Shown one piece after another: positions 62,236 to 64,000 of a DNA stretch of 64,000 nucleotides. The notes below the pieces were generated by a model. The model was not told the DNA's origin. It saw only the letters and a list, made by a program, of their open reading frames with translations, and did not search any database. The position numbers and the translations under genes are program-made. How positions within the stretch are numbered: position 1 is the stretch's first letter; each line of letters starts with the position of its first letter. The DNA is from Candidatus Intricatilinea gracilis (GTDB taxonomy: Bacteria > Pseudomonadota > Gammaproteobacteria > Burkholderiales > Burkholderiaceae_C): the NCBI GenBank assembly GCA_016702605.1, contig JADJDQ010000002.1, forward strand, positions 455,001 to 519,000, written 5' to 3'.

Positions 62236-62387
62236 CAGGGTGTGTCGGGCTTGCCCTCGAATTCGCTGCAGCGCCGGCGGATGCTTGGGATGGCGCGTGG
62301 CGATGTGGGCGACGTTGCAGCGCTCGCCCTGTAGGCCACAAGCGAATCGACCCGGCGCACGGGCCGCGATGCCCGATCGGCACACGC

Positions 62388-62402
62388 TGGTATGGCGGTT
62401 GC
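62388..62402 (+). promoter_or_regulatory. Candidate sigma-54 promoter for the draT-side operon
   Basis: TGGTAT-GGCGG-TTGC keeps the invariant GG and GC with 10-base spacing and a perfect -12 block; the -24 block deviates from TGGCAC. A start near 62,413 would give a leader of about 70 bases before ATG 62,485. Confidence 0.5.
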
Positions 62403-62484
62403 TGTAGCAGGCAATCAGCATCCATTCGCCGCCGACATGCCAGCCCGGCAGACACCGCTTCCTCACCCCTGAAAGTCGTCCGTC

Positions 62485-63075
62485 ATGACCACCATCGAAC
62501 AAACCGCCCTGGGCCGCCTCGAGACCGAGGGCCGCCTGCTCAACAGCGTGCTCAAGGGCCCGACCAAGAAGGCCGGCCGCATCGGCTTTCGCGGCGACAT
62601 CGCACTCAAGTTCGCTGCCAAACGCGCCGACGAAGCACGCCCGCCCGAGATCAGCAGCGACCAGGTGATTGCCGCGGCCAGCGAGGGTGAACCACACATC
62701 GCCTTTCTCGCCGGCTTTTTGCTGAGCTTCGAACATCTGGCCATGCTGGCCGAGGTGCTGGGTGATGCACTGTCGCCCGCCGGCAAGTACTTTTTGTTCT
62801 GCGACAACATCGACATCTCGAAGAAGTACCAGGTCGAGTTCGGCGGCGCGAGTTTCTACATCCTGCCGATCGACGAAGCCACGGTCTACAACGAGGTGCT
62901 CGACCTGCTCTACCTCGAGAAGACCGACCTCAAGAAGCTCGACACTGCCGGCAAGGTCGACGCCATCGCCAACAAGGCCGCCAGCTTCACGCAGAGCTTT
63001 CCGAAGATCACGTACGAAGAAGGCCTGGCGCTGATGGGCCCGGTGCGCAACCTCTACGAAAACAGGCCCGTGTGA
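62485..63075 (+). CDS. Unknown protein encoded upstream of draT
   Basis: The 196-residue soluble protein has no recognised domain. The N-terminus ALGRLETEGRLLNSVLKGPT is helical and basic. A central hydrophobic helix pair (PHIAFLAGFLLSFEHLAMLA) is followed by FLFCDNIDISKKYQVEFGG and an acidic/Lys-rich C-terminal half. Its stop overlaps the draT start by four bases, so the two are translationally coupled and probably nif-regulated. I infer a role connected with DraT or nitrogenase switch-off; the sequence itself gives no function. Confidence 0.8.
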   Translation: MTTIEQTALGRLETEGRLLNSVLKGPTKKAGRIGFRGDIALKFAAKRADEARPPEISSDQVIAAASEGEPHIAFLAGFLLSFEHLAMLAEVLGDALSPAGKYFLFCDNIDISKKYQVEFGGASFYILPIDEATVYNEVLDLLYLEKTDLKKLDTAGKVDAIANKAASFTQSFPKITYEEGLALMGPVRNLYENRPV

Positions 63076-63929
63076 ACGATGACCCGCCGCAGCCGCATCG
63101 CTGGTACACGACCAATCTGGTCGGGGTGCCGGCGCCGCTGCTGGCGAGCACCACGTTCAACGACCATGCGCCTGCACTGCATATTGCCGGCACACGTGAA
63201 TCACACACCGGCTTGTTCGCCCTGCTCGGCAGCAGCTGCGACGTCGAAGAGGCGGGCGAGATGTTCACGCACTACATGAGCCTGGCCTTCGGACTGCAGC
63301 CTGCCGAACGTGGCGCCTCACCGGCCGAGGCGCGGCGCTGGCGCGTGAGTTACACCAAGCTGCTGCATGGCTGGGGGCTGGACAGCAACGGCCCGGCTGG
63401 CGCGGTCATCAAGGGCTGGGTCGAGAGCCGCTTCGGCCTGGTGCCTTGTTATCACAAGGCGCCGCTGCGGCGGTTCCCGTCACCGTCGTGGGTGACGTAC
63501 CTCGAAGAGAAGGCCTCGACCCGCTTTCACAACAACAACATCCAGCAGCAGCTCGACTTGCTCTACGAATATTGCCAATGGGCGCTGAAGCGTTTCAGCC
63601 CTTTCGGTGACACACCGTGTGTGCCGCTTTGGCGCGGCATCAACCGCTGCGAGGAGCAGATCGTGACCGGCACCCTCGAACGTGAGTCGGGCCCCGAGGG
63701 CCGCCCCCGCCGTGGCCCGCGCCGCGTGGTGGTCTGCCTCAACAATGTGGTGAGTTTTGCCACCAGCGCCGATCAGGCCGGTTGTTTTGGAGACTGGGTG
63801 CTGCATGCCCAGGTGCCACAAAGCAAGCTGCTGTATTACCCCGGCATGTTGCCGCGTGGCCCGCTGGCGGGTGAAGGTGAAGTGCTCGCCCTGGGCGGTG
63901 ACTATGCGGTCGAGGCCAGTTATGTCTGA
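63072..63929 (+). CDS. draT: NAD+-dinitrogen-reductase ADP-ribosyltransferase
   Basis: The 285-residue enzyme transfers ADP-ribose from NAD+ to an Arg of NifH, reversibly switching nitrogenase off in response to ammonium or darkness/energy loss. Recognisable DraT blocks are WYTTNLVGVPAPLLASTTFN, YTKLLHGWGLDSNGPAG, VESRFGLVPCYHKAPL, then LWRGINRCEEQI and LNNVVSFATSADQA. Its target Arg is present in the NifH here. A DraG hydrolase is expected but is not seen within the window. Confidence 0.93.
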   Translation: MNDDPPQPHRWYTTNLVGVPAPLLASTTFNDHAPALHIAGTRESHTGLFALLGSSCDVEEAGEMFTHYMSLAFGLQPAERGASPAEARRWRVSYTKLLHGWGLDSNGPAGAVIKGWVESRFGLVPCYHKAPLRRFPSPSWVTYLEEKASTRFHNNNIQQQLDLLYEYCQWALKRFSPFGDTPCVPLWRGINRCEEQIVTGTLERESGPEGRPRRGPRRVVVCLNNVVSFATSADQAGCFGDWVLHAQVPQSKLLYYPGMLPRGPLAGEGEVLALGGDYAVEASYV

Positions 63930-64000
63930 GTCGTCGCTGATTGCCGGACCAACCGAGCCGGTAGGGCGTGGATCGATGGCGCTGGCCATGACGCTGCCGC
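63922..64000 (+). CDS. Start of a gene coupled to draT (partial)
   Basis: The ATG at 63,922 overlaps the end of draT by eight bases and the frame (MSESSLIAGPTEPVGRGSMA) is open to the window edge. The first 26 residues do not resemble the DraG N-terminus, so I leave it unnamed. Confidence 0.45.
   Translation, partial: MSESSLIAGPTEPVGRGSMALAMTLP

Noticed and set aside
63922..64000. Calling the last partial gene draG because it follows draT
   Set aside because: Its first 26 residues do not resemble the DraG N-terminus, and too little sequence is available.

Overview
The window is high-GC, densely coded DNA. Its gene content points to a diazotrophic betaproteobacterium of the order Burkholderiales (Leptothrix/Rubrivivax/Ideonella/Sphaerotilus-like): monomeric NADP isocitrate dehydrogenase, a DUF3149 miniprotein, GGDEF proteins, AtoDA-type CoA transferase, Tat-exported isoquinoline oxidoreductase-type enzyme, nifHDK and draT. 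The genus cannot be fixed from the sequence alone. No rRNA, tRNA, CRISPR array or intact insertion sequence was seen.

Layout. 1-6 kb: tail of an ORF6N-type gene, an AT-richer secreted orphan, icd, a DnaJ-like gene split between two frames, and a HTH antitoxin with a decayed PIN toxin. 6-11 kb: a FadB/FadJ-type multifunctional beta-oxidation enzyme, then an aldehyde dehydrogenase with a DUF779 partner behind a good sigma-54 promoter. 11.5-14.3 kb: an unrecognised, translationally coupled three-gene unit (706-aa beta-rich protein, DUF1360 membrane protein, 89-aa MTCCG protein). 14.3-16.4 kb: a four-PAS GGDEF protein. 16.6-23.9 kb: a PtxS-like repressor with three PtxS-type operators, a polar-amino-acid-type ABC transporter and kguE/kguK/kguD homologues, which looks like a 2-ketogluconate-type sugar acid pathway with an ABC importer replacing the usual MFS permease.

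25.1-33 kb holds the most unusual locus: an ECF sigma factor, a beta-sandwich protein, a TPR-CHAT (caspase-like) protein and two exported subtilisin-family proteases. A two-part motif with identical 14-bp spacing lies in front of both target transcription units (27,102-27,132 and 32,072-32,102). I read it as the promoter recognised by the local ECF sigma factor.

33-47 kb is metabolic: class V aminotransferase, cytochrome c behind an FNR-type box, a Tat-exported molybdenum hydroxylase with its 2Fe-2S subunit, a membrane GGDEF protein, atoDA, a LysR regulator divergent from alanine dehydrogenase, divergent idnO/idnD (5-ketogluconate/L-idonate) and an acyltransferase. 47-55 kb is an osmotic or acid stress island: MscS channel and GH15 hydrolase divergent from otsA (with an N-terminal membrane sensor-like module) and otsB, then a ClC channel and a MarR regulator.

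56.8-64 kb is the nitrogenase region: nifHDK, a FeSII (Shethna)-like 2Fe-2S protein and an unknown protein on the minus strand, divergent from an unknown protein and draT on the plus strand. A perfect sigma-54 promoter precedes nifH. A strong NifA-type upstream site sits between the two divergent units, and a weaker sigma-54-like site faces the draT side. Stem-loops occupy each nif intercistronic gap. Together they suggest NifA/sigma-54 co-expression of nitrogenase with an oxygen-protection protein and its ADP-ribosylation switch.
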